Below are positions 17,160-25,632 of a DNA stretch of 64,000 bases, piece by piece. Every line of letters starts with the position of its first letter. Within the stretch, counting starts at the first letter, position 1. The notes beneath the pieces are model-generated. The model was not told where the DNA came from and searched no databases. It saw only the letters and a program-made list of their open reading frames with translations. Made by a program: the position numbers and the translations under genes. The stretch comes from JBGQOG01 sp052113705 (lineage in GTDB: Bacteria; Pseudomonadota; Alphaproteobacteria; Rhodobacterales; Rhodobacteraceae), in assembly GCF_052113705.1 (NCBI RefSeq), contig NZ_JBGQOG010000009.1:1-64000 (forward strand), written 5' to 3'.

Positions 17160-17986
17160 CCCTGCTGCACCACCGCCTCCTGATAGGGGCGCGACACCGG
17201 CACCTCGCCGCCATCGGCAAGGATCAGAAACAACCGGCCCGACCGGCGCACAACACCCTGCACCGCCGCATGCGCCACCCAATGCGAGCGGTGCACCTGC
17301 ATCCCCGCCTCCGGCTCCAGCAGGGCCAGCGCATCCGAGAATCGCAGCAAAAGACGGGTGTTGCCCGCTTCGGTGACCACGTCGATGTAATGGTCCCGCC
17401 CGCTGAACCGCAGCAGCGGGGCGCGGTCGGCGGGGTCCAGCCGCGCCAGCAGCGCCGCGCCCGGCAGGGCCGCCGCGCGGGCGGTCTCTTCCGCCGCCAC
17501 CGGCTCTGGCAGGCTGCCCTCGACCGGGGGTGCGGCCGATGCGGGCGGCGCTGCGACAGGGGCGGCTGGCGCGATCACCTGCCGCAAGCTGCTTACCCAG
17601 AGCGATGCCACCCAGGTGTAGAGCCCGATGTGCCAGAGCGGCGGCAGCAACTCGGCAAAGAGCGGCGGCGCAAAGCTGCGCACCAGAAACCACAACAGCG
17701 GCGCAAACAGCACGCTGATCAGGCTGGCACAGGCAAAGGACAGCGCCCAATACGGCCAATGCCCGATCAGGACGATCAGCACCGCCCGCACCAAAGTGCC
17801 CAGAAACAGCCCAAGGCCGAGAATGGCCGGCCAGTACAGCAGACGCTGCTCAAAACTGAGGATATGGATGGTCTCGAACGGGCCGCTGCCAACTGCGAAC
17901 AGCGAAAAAGCCAGCAGGGCGATCAAGACCGCCGGGGCCTGACCCGCGGCCCGCCACTGCGCCAAGACTTGCCTGAAAAACTGCAC
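17042..17986 (-). CDS. Membrane-bound LytTR-family DNA-binding regulator
   Basis: A 314-aa protein with four hydrophobic segments in the first 150 residues. An Ala/Pro-rich linker follows, then a LytTR domain from about residue 190 (LLRFSGRDHYIDVVTEAGNTRL split across the motif; LALLEPEAGMQVHRSHWV; FLILADGGEVPVSRPY). A membrane-anchored LytTR protein would bind direct-repeat promoter sites, probably in response to a membrane signal (inferred). The GTG at 17986 is the only start consistent with the first helix and has no strong ribosome site. Its 3' end overlaps pdeM antiparallel by 118 bases; codons past the LytTR core are Ser/Ala/Pro-rich and may be a tail of little function. Confidence 0.82.
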   Translation of the reverse strand: MQFFRQVLAQWRAAGQAPAVLIALLAFSLFAVGSGPFETIHILSFEQRLLYWPAILGLGLFLGTLVRAVLIVLIGHWPYWALSFACASLISVLFAPLLWFLVRSFAPPLFAELLPPLWHIGLYTWVASLWVSSLRQVIAPAAPVAAPPASAAPPVEGSLPEPVAAEETARAAALPGAALLARLDPADRAPLLRFSGRDHYIDVVTEAGNTRLLLRFSDALALLEPEAGMQVHRSHWVAHAAVQGVVRRSGRLFLILADGGEVPVSRPYQEAVVQQGYPTADSGTAKARRPVSTASASAPNRAENSGSRTDSPPV

Positions 17987-18314
17987 TCGCAGACCCGTTA
18001 ATACTCTATCCTTTCACGCGATACCTGCGCAGACCTGTGCTTTCAATGGCCGGACCGTGATTTTGTTCATAAATTCGCCCCGCTTGGGCAACAGGGCCCC
18101 CGCTCGGCTGTACAGGCGCGGCATCCGGGGACATGCGATCTCTCACCGCCCGGGGGCACCAAAGGCATCCGGCACGATTCGCCGCGCCGCGCGCCGCCCC
18201 AGAGGGCGGAGGCACGACCGGCAGCCCTGAGATGCCAACGGCGCCCGCTCTGGCAGAGGGGCGCCGTCCTGTCGTGGGATATTCCGCGCCACGTCTGCGC
18301 GAAGGGCCGATCTG
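17987..18314. other. Gap with folD 3' hairpin and LytTR upstream region
   Basis: No gene is supported. The minus-strand frame 18137-18006 (43 codons ending 19 bases before the LytTR GTG) lacks a convincing ribosome site. The only clear structure is the hairpin at 18239-18268. The promoter of the LytTR gene should lie here, but no good -35/-10 pair was seen. Confidence 0.5.
18239..18268 (-). terminator. Hairpin downstream of folD
   Basis: ACGGCGCCC (18239-18247) pairs with the complement ending at 18268, continuing after one bulged G with CTCT/AGAG around a GGC-type loop. It lies 46 bases after the folD stop on the minus strand. No T tract follows, so termination strength is uncertain. Confidence 0.4.
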
Positions 18315-19205
18315 TCAGGCCGTCAGCCCTTCCGGCTCGGCCAGGCCCTGGCTGCGGCAGCAGGCGGTGACCGTGTTCGCCAGAAGGCAGGCGATGGTCA
18401 TCGGCCCGACGCCGCCCGGCACCGGGGTGATCGCCCCCGCCACCGCAGCAGCCGAGGCGAAATCCACATCGCCCACCAGTTTGGTTTTGCCGTCGCGCTC
18501 AATGCGGTTGATGCCCACGTCGATCACCGTCGCGCCCGGCTTGACCCATTCCCCCGGGATCATTTCCGGGCGGCCCACAGCGGCCACCAGAATATCCGCG
18601 CCCCGGCAGACCGCCGCCAGATCCTTGGTGCGGCTGTGGGCGATGGTCACGGTGCAGCTCTCGTTCAGCAAGAGCTGCGCCATCGGCTTGCCCACGATGT
18701 TCGAGCGGCCCACCACCACCGCATTCAGCCCCGACAGGCTGCCGTGGTGATCGCGCAGCATCATCAGACAGCCGAGCGGGGTGCAGGGCACCATGCTCTT
18801 TTGCCCGGTGCCAAGGAGACCGACGTTGGAAATGTGGAACCCATCCACGTCCTTGGCCGGATCAATGGCGTTGATCACCTTGTCGGCGTTCATATGCCCC
18901 GGCAGCGGCAGCTGCACGAGGATGCCATGCACCGCCGGATCGGCGTTCAGCCGCGCGATCAGCGCCAGAAGGTCGGCTTCGGGCGTCTCGGCCACCAGCT
19001 TGTGCTCAAAGCTCGCCATGCCGCATTCCACGGTCTGCTTGCCCTTGTTGCGGACATAGACCTCAGAGGCCGGATCCTCGCCCACCAGCACCACGGCCAG
19101 ACCGGGTGTCACGCCGTGATCCGCCTTCAGCCGGGCGACATGGACCGCCACCTTTTCCCGCACCGTTGCCGCAAAAGCCTTGCCGTCGATGATCGTCGCC
19201 GTCAT
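18315..19205 (-). CDS. folD: Methylenetetrahydrofolate dehydrogenase/cyclohydrolase FolD
   Basis: A 296-aa bifunctional enzyme interconverting 5,10-methylene-THF and 10-formyl-THF in one-carbon metabolism. The catalytic lysine motif VYVRNKGKQTVECGM is near residue 55, the substrate loop ILVQLPLPGHM near 95, and the NAD(P)-binding VVVGRSNIVGKPMAQLL near 165; PGGVGPMTIA is near the C-terminus. The ATG at 19205 overlaps the stop of the chorismate mutase gene (ATGA), so the two genes form an operon. Confidence 0.97.
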   Translation of the reverse strand: MTATIIDGKAFAATVREKVAVHVARLKADHGVTPGLAVVLVGEDPASEVYVRNKGKQTVECGMASFEHKLVAETPEADLLALIARLNADPAVHGILVQLPLPGHMNADKVINAIDPAKDVDGFHISNVGLLGTGQKSMVPCTPLGCLMMLRDHHGSLSGLNAVVVGRSNIVGKPMAQLLLNESCTVTIAHSRTKDLAAVCRGADILVAAVGRPEMIPGEWVKPGATVIDVGINRIERDGKTKLVGDVDFASAAAVAGAITPVPGGVGPMTIACLLANTVTACCRSQGLAEPEGLTA

Positions 19206-19507
19206 GCATCTTCCCCTTTGCCCAAAATCCGTTCTTCGCGGTCGATCGACCAGTCGATCATCTGCCGCCACATCCCTTCGACGAGCGCCGGATCCACGCC
19301 CACCTGCGCGGCATGGGCCCGGACGCGCGCCACGACTTCTTCCACCCGCGCCTCGATGCGCGCGGGCATCCCTTCGGCGGGTTTCAGTTCGGCGGCGCGG
19401 TCAATATAGCCCACCCGCACGCGGATCAGATCCACCAGCTGCCGGTCGAGCGCATCAATCTCGGACCGCAATTCGGCCATGCTGGAGATGTCTTTGGCGG
19501 TTCTCAT
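19202..19507 (-). CDS. Chorismate mutase, AroQ class (monofunctional)
   Basis: A 101-aa AroQ-type enzyme converting chorismate to prephenate for Phe/Tyr synthesis. The sequence has the family helix pattern: ELRSEIDALDRQLVDLIRVR (the first catalytic helix), RAAELKP, MPARIEARVEEVVARVR and the C-terminal VEGMWRQMIDWSIDREE. ATG 19507 is chosen because GCGAGGA lies upstream; the frame stays open another 100 codons but with low-complexity, Arg/Pro-rich sequence. It is coupled to folD by a 4-base overlap, an arrangement known in related bacteria. Confidence 0.93.
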   Translation of the reverse strand: MRTAKDISSMAELRSEIDALDRQLVDLIRVRVGYIDRAAELKPAEGMPARIEARVEEVVARVRAHAAQVGVDPALVEGMWRQMIDWSIDREERILGKGEDA

Positions 19508-20063
19508 CAATGTCCTCGCGTCACAGATCAATCCATGGGGTAGCGCGGTTCTGCATGGTTTCCGCCAAAGGCTCAAGCCCCGCAGCCCACCGGTCAGAGC
19601 GGCGTTTTCGGCAAAATGATGAAATTCAGCATGGCGTTGTTTCTGATAGGCGCCCGTCCGCCCCCGCGCGGCGCGATCCGCCCGCGATACCGTCCCCGGT
19701 ACCGTCACAGGCCCCGGTAGCGTTACAGGGCAGCGCGGGGGCCGAAGCGCGGCGCCGAGGCGGCGGCGGCGCTCCCTCATCTGATGCCGGGCGGACAGAG
19801 ACGTCACAGAGCGTTCCTTTCATGCCGACACCCGCGTTCAGGGCCTGCGCTGAGGACTCTACCCAGCCCAAGCGCACAAGGCGCCGCAGAAGCGACCCTT
19901 CGCAAAAAAATTCCGCCAAAATACCACCAGCGCCCGCCCCCTGTGCCGCGCCAGTGCGGCGGCGCCGGAAAACGCCGGAGACATCGGGAACTTTTGCGCT
20001 TTTCCGGGCGTTGATATTCCGAACCGCGCGCGCAGGCGCACCGACACAGAAAAGGAGACTGCC
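19508..20063. other. 556-bp gap with an 18-bp tandem repeat
   Basis: No gene is supported. Two 18-base units, CCCCGGTACCGTCACAGG (19694-19711) and CCCCGGTAGCGTTACAGG (19712-19729), are adjacent and differ at two positions. A 34-codon plus-strand frame starting ATGATG at 19616 is Arg/Pro-rich without a ribosome site. The region should hold the promoter for chorismate mutase-folD and for the small peptide gene at 20064. Confidence 0.5.
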
Positions 20064-20144
20064 ATGTCCACCGTCACCGTCGTCGTCAACCTTGGATTCG
20101 CTTTGGGCCTGGCAACCGCTTCGGCGGTGCTGCTGCTGATCTGA
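20064..20144 (+). CDS. Candidate 26-aa membrane peptide
   Basis: ATG 20064 stands seven bases after AAAGGAG, one of the best ribosome sites in the window. It opens a 26-codon frame with a short polar start (MSTVTVVVN) and then one unbroken hydrophobic helix to the end (LGFALGLATASAVLLLI). It would be a single-pass membrane peptide, like small subunits of membrane complexes. Its TGA is directly followed by the stop of the convergent MOSC gene. No family was recognised. Conservation is needed to exclude chance, but the ribosome site makes translation likely. Confidence 0.6.
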   Translation: MSTVTVVVNLGFALGLATASAVLLLI

Positions 20145-20726
20145 TCAGCCCGGCTGCCACATACGCTGGTCGGGAACATGCAGACGCATGACCTCCCCCA
20201 GCGACAGATTGCCCTCACGCTCGACCCATGCCGTCACGCCCCGCAACCCCACCGCCGCCGGTTTGAACCGCGCGCCGAAACCCGGCCGCGCCTCCTCGAT
20301 CACCCGCGCGGGCAAGGTGCAGGGACGGTTCTGCATGTCGATCACCACCGTGGCCCCCGCCGCGCCCTGCAGCCGCGACGAAGGTGGCAGGTGGCTGAGA
20401 TCCGGAATGCCTTCCAGCACCAGTGTGGCGCCCAGCCAGGCGGGGTCGAGCGCATCGAGCCCCATCGTCGCCGCGATTTGCGCCAGTTCTTCGGCCGAAA
20501 CGATGGTCAATTGCCGGACGTTGCGGATCTCGGTCCCGCGCGGGTACTGATCCAGCACCCGCGAGCACGAGGGGCGGGTCAACCCGCCGTGATCCTCACC
20601 CTCGGGTCCGGCGAAGCTGAGCGTCAGCGTCTCGCGCGGGATGGCGGCGAGCCCGGCCGCGCGATCGGGCACCAGCCCCAGCCAGGTGACCTTGCCGGTG
20701 ATTTCGGTCGGTTTAAGCGCGGCCAT
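20145..20726 (-). CDS. MOSC-domain protein
   Basis: A 193-aa protein of the molybdenum cofactor sulfurase C-terminal (MOSC) family. It has GKVTWLGLVPDRAAGL at the start, AGPEGEDHGGLTR near residue 45 and the cysteine motif DMQNRPCTLPARV near residue 140, where the family binds sulfur or Mo-cofactor. VGLRGVTAWVEREG precedes the C-terminus. The ATG at 20726 lies inside the last 14 bases of tam; an in-frame TTG at 20732 is an alternative. The substrate is unknown; some members detoxify N-hydroxylated bases or deliver sulfur. Confidence 0.85.
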   Translation of the reverse strand: MAALKPTEITGKVTWLGLVPDRAAGLAAIPRETLTLSFAGPEGEDHGGLTRPSCSRVLDQYPRGTEIRNVRQLTIVSAEELAQIAATMGLDALDPAWLGATLVLEGIPDLSHLPPSSRLQGAAGATVVIDMQNRPCTLPARVIEEARPGFGARFKPAAVGLRGVTAWVEREGNLSLGEVMRLHVPDQRMWQPG

Positions 20727-21498
20727 CTGCAACCTTTACAGTCATGAAAACACGGCGGAACGGGAAAAGCACCGATCCGTCCGCTTCTGCCGGATAGGCT
20801 GCGGCCAGTGCAGTGTCATAGCGGGCGATGAAAGTCGCGGTTTCTGCGGCCGTCAGTTTGCTGGTGATGCGCCGCATCGCGGTGGATTCGGTGAAGGCGC
20901 GCACCGGGTGGCGCGCCGCATCCGGTTCCAGCCGTTGGATATAGTCGCTCTCCCAAACGTTCGCCTGCCCCAGCGGCGACAGCAGCCGCATATACTCGAC
21001 CGGTGGGGCGACGGGCGCTTCCCATCCGGTGAAATCAAAGCGGTCGGGGAACATTTCCTGCGCAAAATCCCGTAAGAAACGGTGGCTTGGCGCGCCGGTC
21101 TGCCGGGGCATCTGCACCGCCAGCGTCCCGCCTGGCAGCAGACAGCCGGCAAGACGCGGCAAAAGCCTGGCGTGATCGCCCAGCCATTGCAGCACCGCAT
21201 TGGAAAAGATCAGGGCCACCGGCTTGGCAGGCTCCCATTCGGCGATGTCGGCGGCCAGACAGCGCTTGTAGGCGCCGGTTGCCGCCGCCTCAGCCAACAT
21301 CGCGGGGGAGTTGTCGACGCCGGTCAGTCGCCGGTCGGGCCAGCGGGCGGCCAAAGCCGGGCCCACAGCCCCGTTGCCACAGCCAAGGTCGACAATGTCG
21401 CCCTCAGGCAGCGCCGTCACCTGCGCCAGAAGATCCAGCGCGGGACGCAAACGAAGGCCCCGAAACCGGGAATAGGTTTCGGGGCTCCAGTCGGCCAT
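20713..21498 (-). CDS. tam: Trans-aconitate 2-methyltransferase-like SAM enzyme
   Basis: A 261-aa class I SAM-dependent methyltransferase. IVDLGCGNGAVGPALAARWP (motif I, near residue 36), LTGVDNSPAMLAEA (motif II) and ALIFSNAVLQWLGDH (motif IV) are clear. The C-terminal part (PPVEYMRLLSPLGQANVWESDY, split here as VEYMRLLSPLG and VWESDYIQRL) matches Tam, which methylates trans-aconitate, an inhibitor of aconitase. It overlaps the MOSC gene by 14 bases and starts three bases after the ftsH stop. Confidence 0.88.
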   Translation of the reverse strand: MADWSPETYSRFRGLRLRPALDLLAQVTALPEGDIVDLGCGNGAVGPALAARWPDRRLTGVDNSPAMLAEAAATGAYKRCLAADIAEWEPAKPVALIFSNAVLQWLGDHARLLPRLAGCLLPGGTLAVQMPRQTGAPSHRFLRDFAQEMFPDRFDFTGWEAPVAPPVEYMRLLSPLGQANVWESDYIQRLEPDAARHPVRAFTESTAMRRITSKLTAAETATFIARYDTALAAAYPAEADGSVLFPFRRVFMTVKVADGRA

Positions 21499-21500
21499 GA

Positions 21501-23405
21501 TCAGGCCGAAGGTTCGGTCGCCGGAGCATCCCCGGAGGGGGCCACGGGCTTGGTCTTCGGGATCGAGGTCACCGAGGGGATGCTGCCCGAATGGGAATTG
21601 TCATCCTCGCCGCCCAGCGACTCGCCGCGCACCACGCGTTTGATTTCTTCGCCGGTCAGGGTCTCATATTCCAGCAAACCCTTGGCCAGACGCTCAAAAT
21701 CTTCCGACTGTTCAGTCAGCACGCGGTAGGCGACACGGTAGCCCTCATCGATCAGCTCTTTCACTTCCTGTTCGATCAGTTCCTTGGTCGAGGCCGAGAC
21801 CGAGAAGCCGCCGGTCGAGCCGTTATAGCCCTCATGCGCCTCGGCATAATCCACCGCGCCGACCTTGTCCGACATGCCCCAGCGCATCACCATCGCGCGC
21901 GCCAGCGAGCTGGCCTGCTGAATGTCGCCCGCCGGACCGTTCGAGACGCCTTCTTCACCGTATTTGATGATTTCGGCGGCCTTCCCGGCCATGGTCATCG
22001 CGATCTTCTGCTTGGCCTCATCCTTGTGGAAGTTCAGACGGTCCATCTCGGGCAGGGACACCACCATCCCCAGGGCACCGCCGCGCGGGATGATCGTGGC
22101 TTTGTAGACCGGATCGCATTTCGGCATCGCCATGCCGACGATGGCGTGGCCCGCTTCGTGATAGGCGGTCTTTTCCTTTTGCTCCGGCGTCAGCACCATC
22201 GAGCGGCGTTCGACCCCGAGCATGACCTTATCCTTGGCATGCTCAAAATCTTCCATCGTCACGAAACGGCGGCCGACGCGGGCGGCGGTCAGTGCCGCCT
22301 CGTTCACCAAGTTCATCAGATCGGCCCCCGAAAAGCCCGGCGTGCCGCGCGCGATCAGACGCAGGTCGACATCCGGTCCCTGCGGCACTTTGCGCGCATG
22401 GACGGTCAGGATCTTCTCGCGGCCCTTGATGTCGGGGTTCGGCACATGGATCTGACGGTCAAAGCGGCCGGGGCGCAGCAGCGCCGGGTCCAGCACGTCT
22501 TTGCGGTTGGTCGCGGCGATGATGATGATGCCTTCATTGGCCTCAAAACCATCCATCTCGACCAGAAGCTGGTTCAGCGTCTGCTCGCGCTCGTCATTGC
22601 CACCGCCGATGCCCACGCCGCGCGACCGGCCCACCGCATCGATCTCGTCGATGAAGAGGATACAGGGGGCGTTTTTCTTGGCCTGCTCGAACATGTCGCG
22701 CACACGGGATGCGCCAACGCCCACGAACATTTCCACGAAATCCGAGCCGGAGATGGTGAAGAAGGGCACGCCCGCCTCGCCCGCGATCGCGCGGGCCAGA
22801 AGGGTTTTACCGGTCCCCGGAGGGCCGACAAGCAATGCCCCTTTCGGGATCTTGCCGCCCAGACGGCTGAATTTCTGCGGGTTGCGCAGGAATTCCACGA
22901 TCTCTTCCAGCTCTTCCTTTGCCTCGTCGATGCCTGCGACATCGTCAAAGGTCACCCGGCCATGCTTTTCGGTCAGCAATTTGGCGCGCGATTTGCCAAA
23001 GCCCATCGCGCCGCCTTTGCCGCCGCCCTGCATGCGGTTCATGAAGAAGATCCAGATGCCGATGAGGACCAGGAAGGGCAGCCAGACGCCCAGAAGCGAC
23101 ATGAAGCCGCTTTCTTCCTGACGTTTCACGGTCACTTCCACACCCTGCGCGATCAGCTTGTCGGCGATTTCATCCGACATCGGCTTGATCGTCGAAAACT
23201 GCGTGCCGTCCTTGCTGCGGGCCGAAACCTGTTCGCCATCCAGCATAACAGTGGCCACTTCCCCCTTATCCACACGCGTCATGAATTCGGAATAGCTCAC
23301 CGAATGCGCATTGATCGCACTTTGTCCGCCGCTGAACATCTGAAACAGCGCCAGGATAAGAAGGAACAGCACGACCCAGAAGGCGATGTTGCGCGCGTTA
23401 CCCAA
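21501..23405 (-). CDS. ftsH: ATP-dependent zinc metalloprotease FtsH
   Basis: A 634-aa membrane AAA+ protease degrading misassembled membrane proteins and regulators such as sigma-32 and LpxC. It has two N-terminal helices (residues 5-24 and about 100-118) around a periplasmic domain, Walker A GPPGTGKT near residue 195, the second region of homology, and the zinc motif HEAGH near 415. The start is TTG at 23405: TTGGAGGA stands six bases upstream and the product then begins LGNARNIAFWVV, the usual FtsH start. Upstream codons on the same frame are not FtsH-like. A 10-bp hairpin lies in its leader. Confidence 0.96.
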   Translation of the reverse strand: MGNARNIAFWVVLFLLILALFQMFSGGQSAINAHSVSYSEFMTRVDKGEVATVMLDGEQVSARSKDGTQFSTIKPMSDEIADKLIAQGVEVTVKRQEESGFMSLLGVWLPFLVLIGIWIFFMNRMQGGGKGGAMGFGKSRAKLLTEKHGRVTFDDVAGIDEAKEELEEIVEFLRNPQKFSRLGGKIPKGALLVGPPGTGKTLLARAIAGEAGVPFFTISGSDFVEMFVGVGASRVRDMFEQAKKNAPCILFIDEIDAVGRSRGVGIGGGNDEREQTLNQLLVEMDGFEANEGIIIIAATNRKDVLDPALLRPGRFDRQIHVPNPDIKGREKILTVHARKVPQGPDVDLRLIARGTPGFSGADLMNLVNEAALTAARVGRRFVTMEDFEHAKDKVMLGVERRSMVLTPEQKEKTAYHEAGHAIVGMAMPKCDPVYKATIIPRGGALGMVVSLPEMDRLNFHKDEAKQKIAMTMAGKAAEIIKYGEEGVSNGPAGDIQQASSLARAMVMRWGMSDKVGAVDYAEAHEGYNGSTGGFSVSASTKELIEQEVKELIDEGYRVAYRVLTEQSEDFERLAKGLLEYETLTGEEIKRVVRGESLGGEDDNSHSGSIPSVTSIPKTKPVAPSGDAPATEPSA

Positions 23406-23427
23406 GGAATATCCTCCAATTCTCAGG

Positions 23428-23451
23428 GGCGCCGCCCAGAGGGGCGGCGCC
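23428..23451 (-). terminator. 10-bp hairpin between tilS and ftsH
   Basis: GGCGCCGCCC (23428-23437) and GGGCGGCGCC (23442-23451) are perfect complements around AGAG. It lies 34 bases after the tilS stop and 23 before the ftsH ribosome site. There is no T tract, so it may be a weak terminator or a leader structure limiting ftsH. Confidence 0.45.
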
Positions 23452-23484
23452 GTTGAGTCGAAAATAGGCATTCGGCGGCGAGGT

Positions 23485-24768
23485 TCAATGCGATAAAAGC
23501 GCCTGAGGGAAATCCTGTGCCTCAGAAACCAGCTCAAGCCGCCATTTCGCGCCAAATCCCGCCGTCGGCGCCGCCAAAAGATCATCTCCGGCCCACAGCG
23601 CCGGGTCGGCAAGCAGAGCTGCGCGGGGTCTGCCCAGTCTACGCCAGTCTGGCAATTGCGCCAGCCCTTCCGCACCCAGCGCCCCGATCTCGGCCCCCGG
23701 CACGAGCGGCCCGGCAATCTGCCAGCGCCGGTCCCAGGTCTGCCCCTGCGGCAGGCGGCCCGGCATCTTTCCCGCCTCGCGGCACAGGCGCAGCCCGCCC
23801 TTGGCGTTCACAAGGCGGCAGCCATGCAGTGTTGCGGCTTCTCCGGCCATGAGCGCCGCGATGAACCCCGCCAGCGCGGGCGCGCGCGGGCCGTAATCGG
23901 CGCGGGTGATCCAGCGCAGGCAGGCCTCCACCAGCCGCCGCCGGATTTCCGCCGGTGCCGCCGCGAGCGGTTCTGGGTCAATCAGCAGATCGCCATGGTC
24001 GCGCCGCACCGCCCGCTCGGCCAGCGCCAGCATCTGCACATCCAGCGCCGCCCGCGCCGATTGCAACTGCGCCGCCACCGCCGCCAGCCCCTCTGCCGTC
24101 AGGCCAAGCCGCGCCAGATCCGCGAGGGCGCGACGAAAGCGCACACGGGTGTAGCGGGCGTCCTGATTGCTCGGATCCTCTGCCCAAACCACGCCGCGCG
24201 CCTGCAAATCGGCGCGCAGGGCGGCGCGGGTCAGCCCCAGCATCGGCCGCAGCCAGAGCATGCCGCCCGAGACGCGCTCGGGCGCCATCGCCGAGAGGCC
24301 ATCAATCCCCGCCCCGCGCGCGAGGCGCATCAGCAGGGTTTCCGCCTGATCATCCGCCGTATGCCCGAGCGCCACCGCCTGCAGGCCCGCATTCCGCGCC
24401 CAATCTGCCATCAGCCCATAACGGGCACGGCGGGCCGCGTCAGAGAGGTTGCCCTGCCCGTCCCAGCCCGGCCCCTCTGCCCCCTGCCAGCGCAGGGTCG
24501 CATGCGGCAGGCCGAGTGCCGCCGCGGCCTCTGCCACCACCCTGGCCTCTCCTGCCGCCTCGGGGCGCAAACCGTGATCGACGGTCACCACCTGCAACGC
24601 CTCGGCCCCCGGCCCCTCAGGCGCACGCCGCGCCTCGGCCAAAAGATGCAAAAGGGCCATCGAATCGCTGCCCCCGGAAACCGCAACGCCCAGCCGGGGG
24701 AACCGGCCGGGCGTGAAAGCGGCCCGGAACCGGGCACGAAGATCTGTCTCGGGCGGGATCAGTGGCAC
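23485..24768 (-). CDS. tilS: tRNA(Ile)-lysidine synthase TilS
   Basis: A 427-aa enzyme converting C34 of the CAU-anticodon tRNA-Ile to lysidine so it reads AUA. The PP-loop VAVSGGSDSMALLHLL (SGGSDS at 31-36) gives the identification, with VTVDHGLRPEA and ALGHTADDQAETLLMRLARG following. The start is GTG 24768, which lies within the last codons of cpoB (10-base overlap) and implies coupling. It follows cpoB and precedes ftsH, the standard alphaproteobacterial order. Confidence 0.95.
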   Translation of the reverse strand: MPLIPPETDLRARFRAAFTPGRFPRLGVAVSGGSDSMALLHLLAEARRAPEGPGAEALQVVTVDHGLRPEAAGEARVVAEAAAALGLPHATLRWQGAEGPGWDGQGNLSDAARRARYGLMADWARNAGLQAVALGHTADDQAETLLMRLARGAGIDGLSAMAPERVSGGMLWLRPMLGLTRAALRADLQARGVVWAEDPSNQDARYTRVRFRRALADLARLGLTAEGLAAVAAQLQSARAALDVQMLALAERAVRRDHGDLLIDPEPLAAAPAEIRRRLVEACLRWITRADYGPRAPALAGFIAALMAGEAATLHGCRLVNAKGGLRLCREAGKMPGRLPQGQTWDRRWQIAGPLVPGAEIGALGAEGLAQLPDWRRLGRPRAALLADPALWAGDDLLAAPTAGFGAKWRLELVSEAQDFPQALLSH

Positions 24769-25625
24769 TGAAATCCCTGCATCACCTGCCCTGCCTTGGC
24801 CACCACCGGCGAGGAGGGGAAGCGAAAGCCCACCTCGGCCAGCGTCGCGCAGGCTTCCTGCATCTGGCCCAGCTCGCCCAAAGACTGGCCGAGCATCAGC
24901 AGGCTGTCGGGCGCGCGCGGCCCCTCGGGATAGCTCGAGAAGGCCTCGAGCCAGGCGCGGGCGGCACCGGGCAGATCGCCCGCACCTTTCAGCGCCTCGC
25001 CGCGCAGATACATCGCCTCTCCGGTCAGCGGACCACCCGTGTAGGTTTGGGCAAAGGTCGCAAGCTGGTCAGCGGCGCCGCGAAAGTCACCCTGATCGAG
25101 CACCGCCTTGGCCCGATCAAAATCACTTTGTTCATTCATCGCCAGCGAGCTGGAGGGTGCCGTTGCCGGAGCCGAAGCCCCGCTGGAGCCGCCGCCGCTC
25201 GGGGCCGGGGCGGGGGTTGAGGCCCCGGCACCGCCCAGCATCGGCGTGGCCCCGATGGCGCCCACGTCGCAGCCCGTCTCGATCTCACAGAGGCGGAATT
25301 CGAGGTCGCCCAGCCGGTTGGTGCCATCGGCCACCACCCGGTTGATGCGGTTCTCAAGCGCCTCTGACCGCGCGGTCAGCTGCGACAGCGCCGCTTCCAT
25401 CGTGTTCATCCGGTCCAGGGCCGAAGCCCCGCCCGCCGCCTGAATCCCCGACGCGCCCGAGGCGACCAGTTCGGAGCGCAGCCCCTGCAGATCGCCCGCC
25501 AGCCGGTCGAGTTCGGCGCGAATATCGGCCAGAGTCTGACCGTTATCCTGCGCGAAAGCCGGTGCCGACAGCACCAGCCCCGCCACGAGTATCACGCCGG
25601 AAAGCCGCAACCCCCGAAACATCAT
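24759..25625 (-). CDS. cpoB: Tol-Pal coordinator CpoB (YbgF)
   Basis: A 288-aa periplasmic protein. It has a signal peptide ending PAFAQ (about residue 26), then a coiled-coil trimerisation region (LADIRAELDRLAGDLQGLRSEL; residues about 30-110, cited in parts) and a Gly/Ala/Pro linker. Three TPR-like repeats occupy the C-terminal half (RAKAVLDQGDFRGAADQL, EALKGAGDLPGAARAWLEAF, GQMQEACATLAEV). In other bacteria CpoB links Tol energy to peptidoglycan synthesis at the septum. It lies seven bases after pal. Confidence 0.93.
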   Translation of the reverse strand: MMFRGLRLSGVILVAGLVLSAPAFAQDNGQTLADIRAELDRLAGDLQGLRSELVASGASGIQAAGGASALDRMNTMEAALSQLTARSEALENRINRVVADGTNRLGDLEFRLCEIETGCDVGAIGATPMLGGAGASTPAPAPSGGGSSGASAPATAPSSSLAMNEQSDFDRAKAVLDQGDFRGAADQLATFAQTYTGGPLTGEAMYLRGEALKGAGDLPGAARAWLEAFSSYPEGPRAPDSLLMLGQSLGELGQMQEACATLAEVGFRFPSSPVVAKAGQVMQGFQCH

Positions 25626-25632
25626 GCCTACC

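Noticed and set aside
18006..18137. Minus-strand 43-codon frame ending just before the LytTR start
   Set aside because: Weak ribosome site and no hydrophobic or domain feature; likely chance.
19616..19720. 34-codon frame starting ATGATG in the chorismate mutase upstream gap
   Set aside because: Arg/Pro-rich without a ribosome site; composition fits noncoding sequence.
23485..24771. Long open frames opposite tilS, ftsH, ruvB, ileS and helicase genes
   Set aside because: They are shadows caused by high GC third positions: low-complexity, Arg/Pro/His-rich, without ribosome sites or motifs, and fully antisense to genes with clear catalytic motifs.
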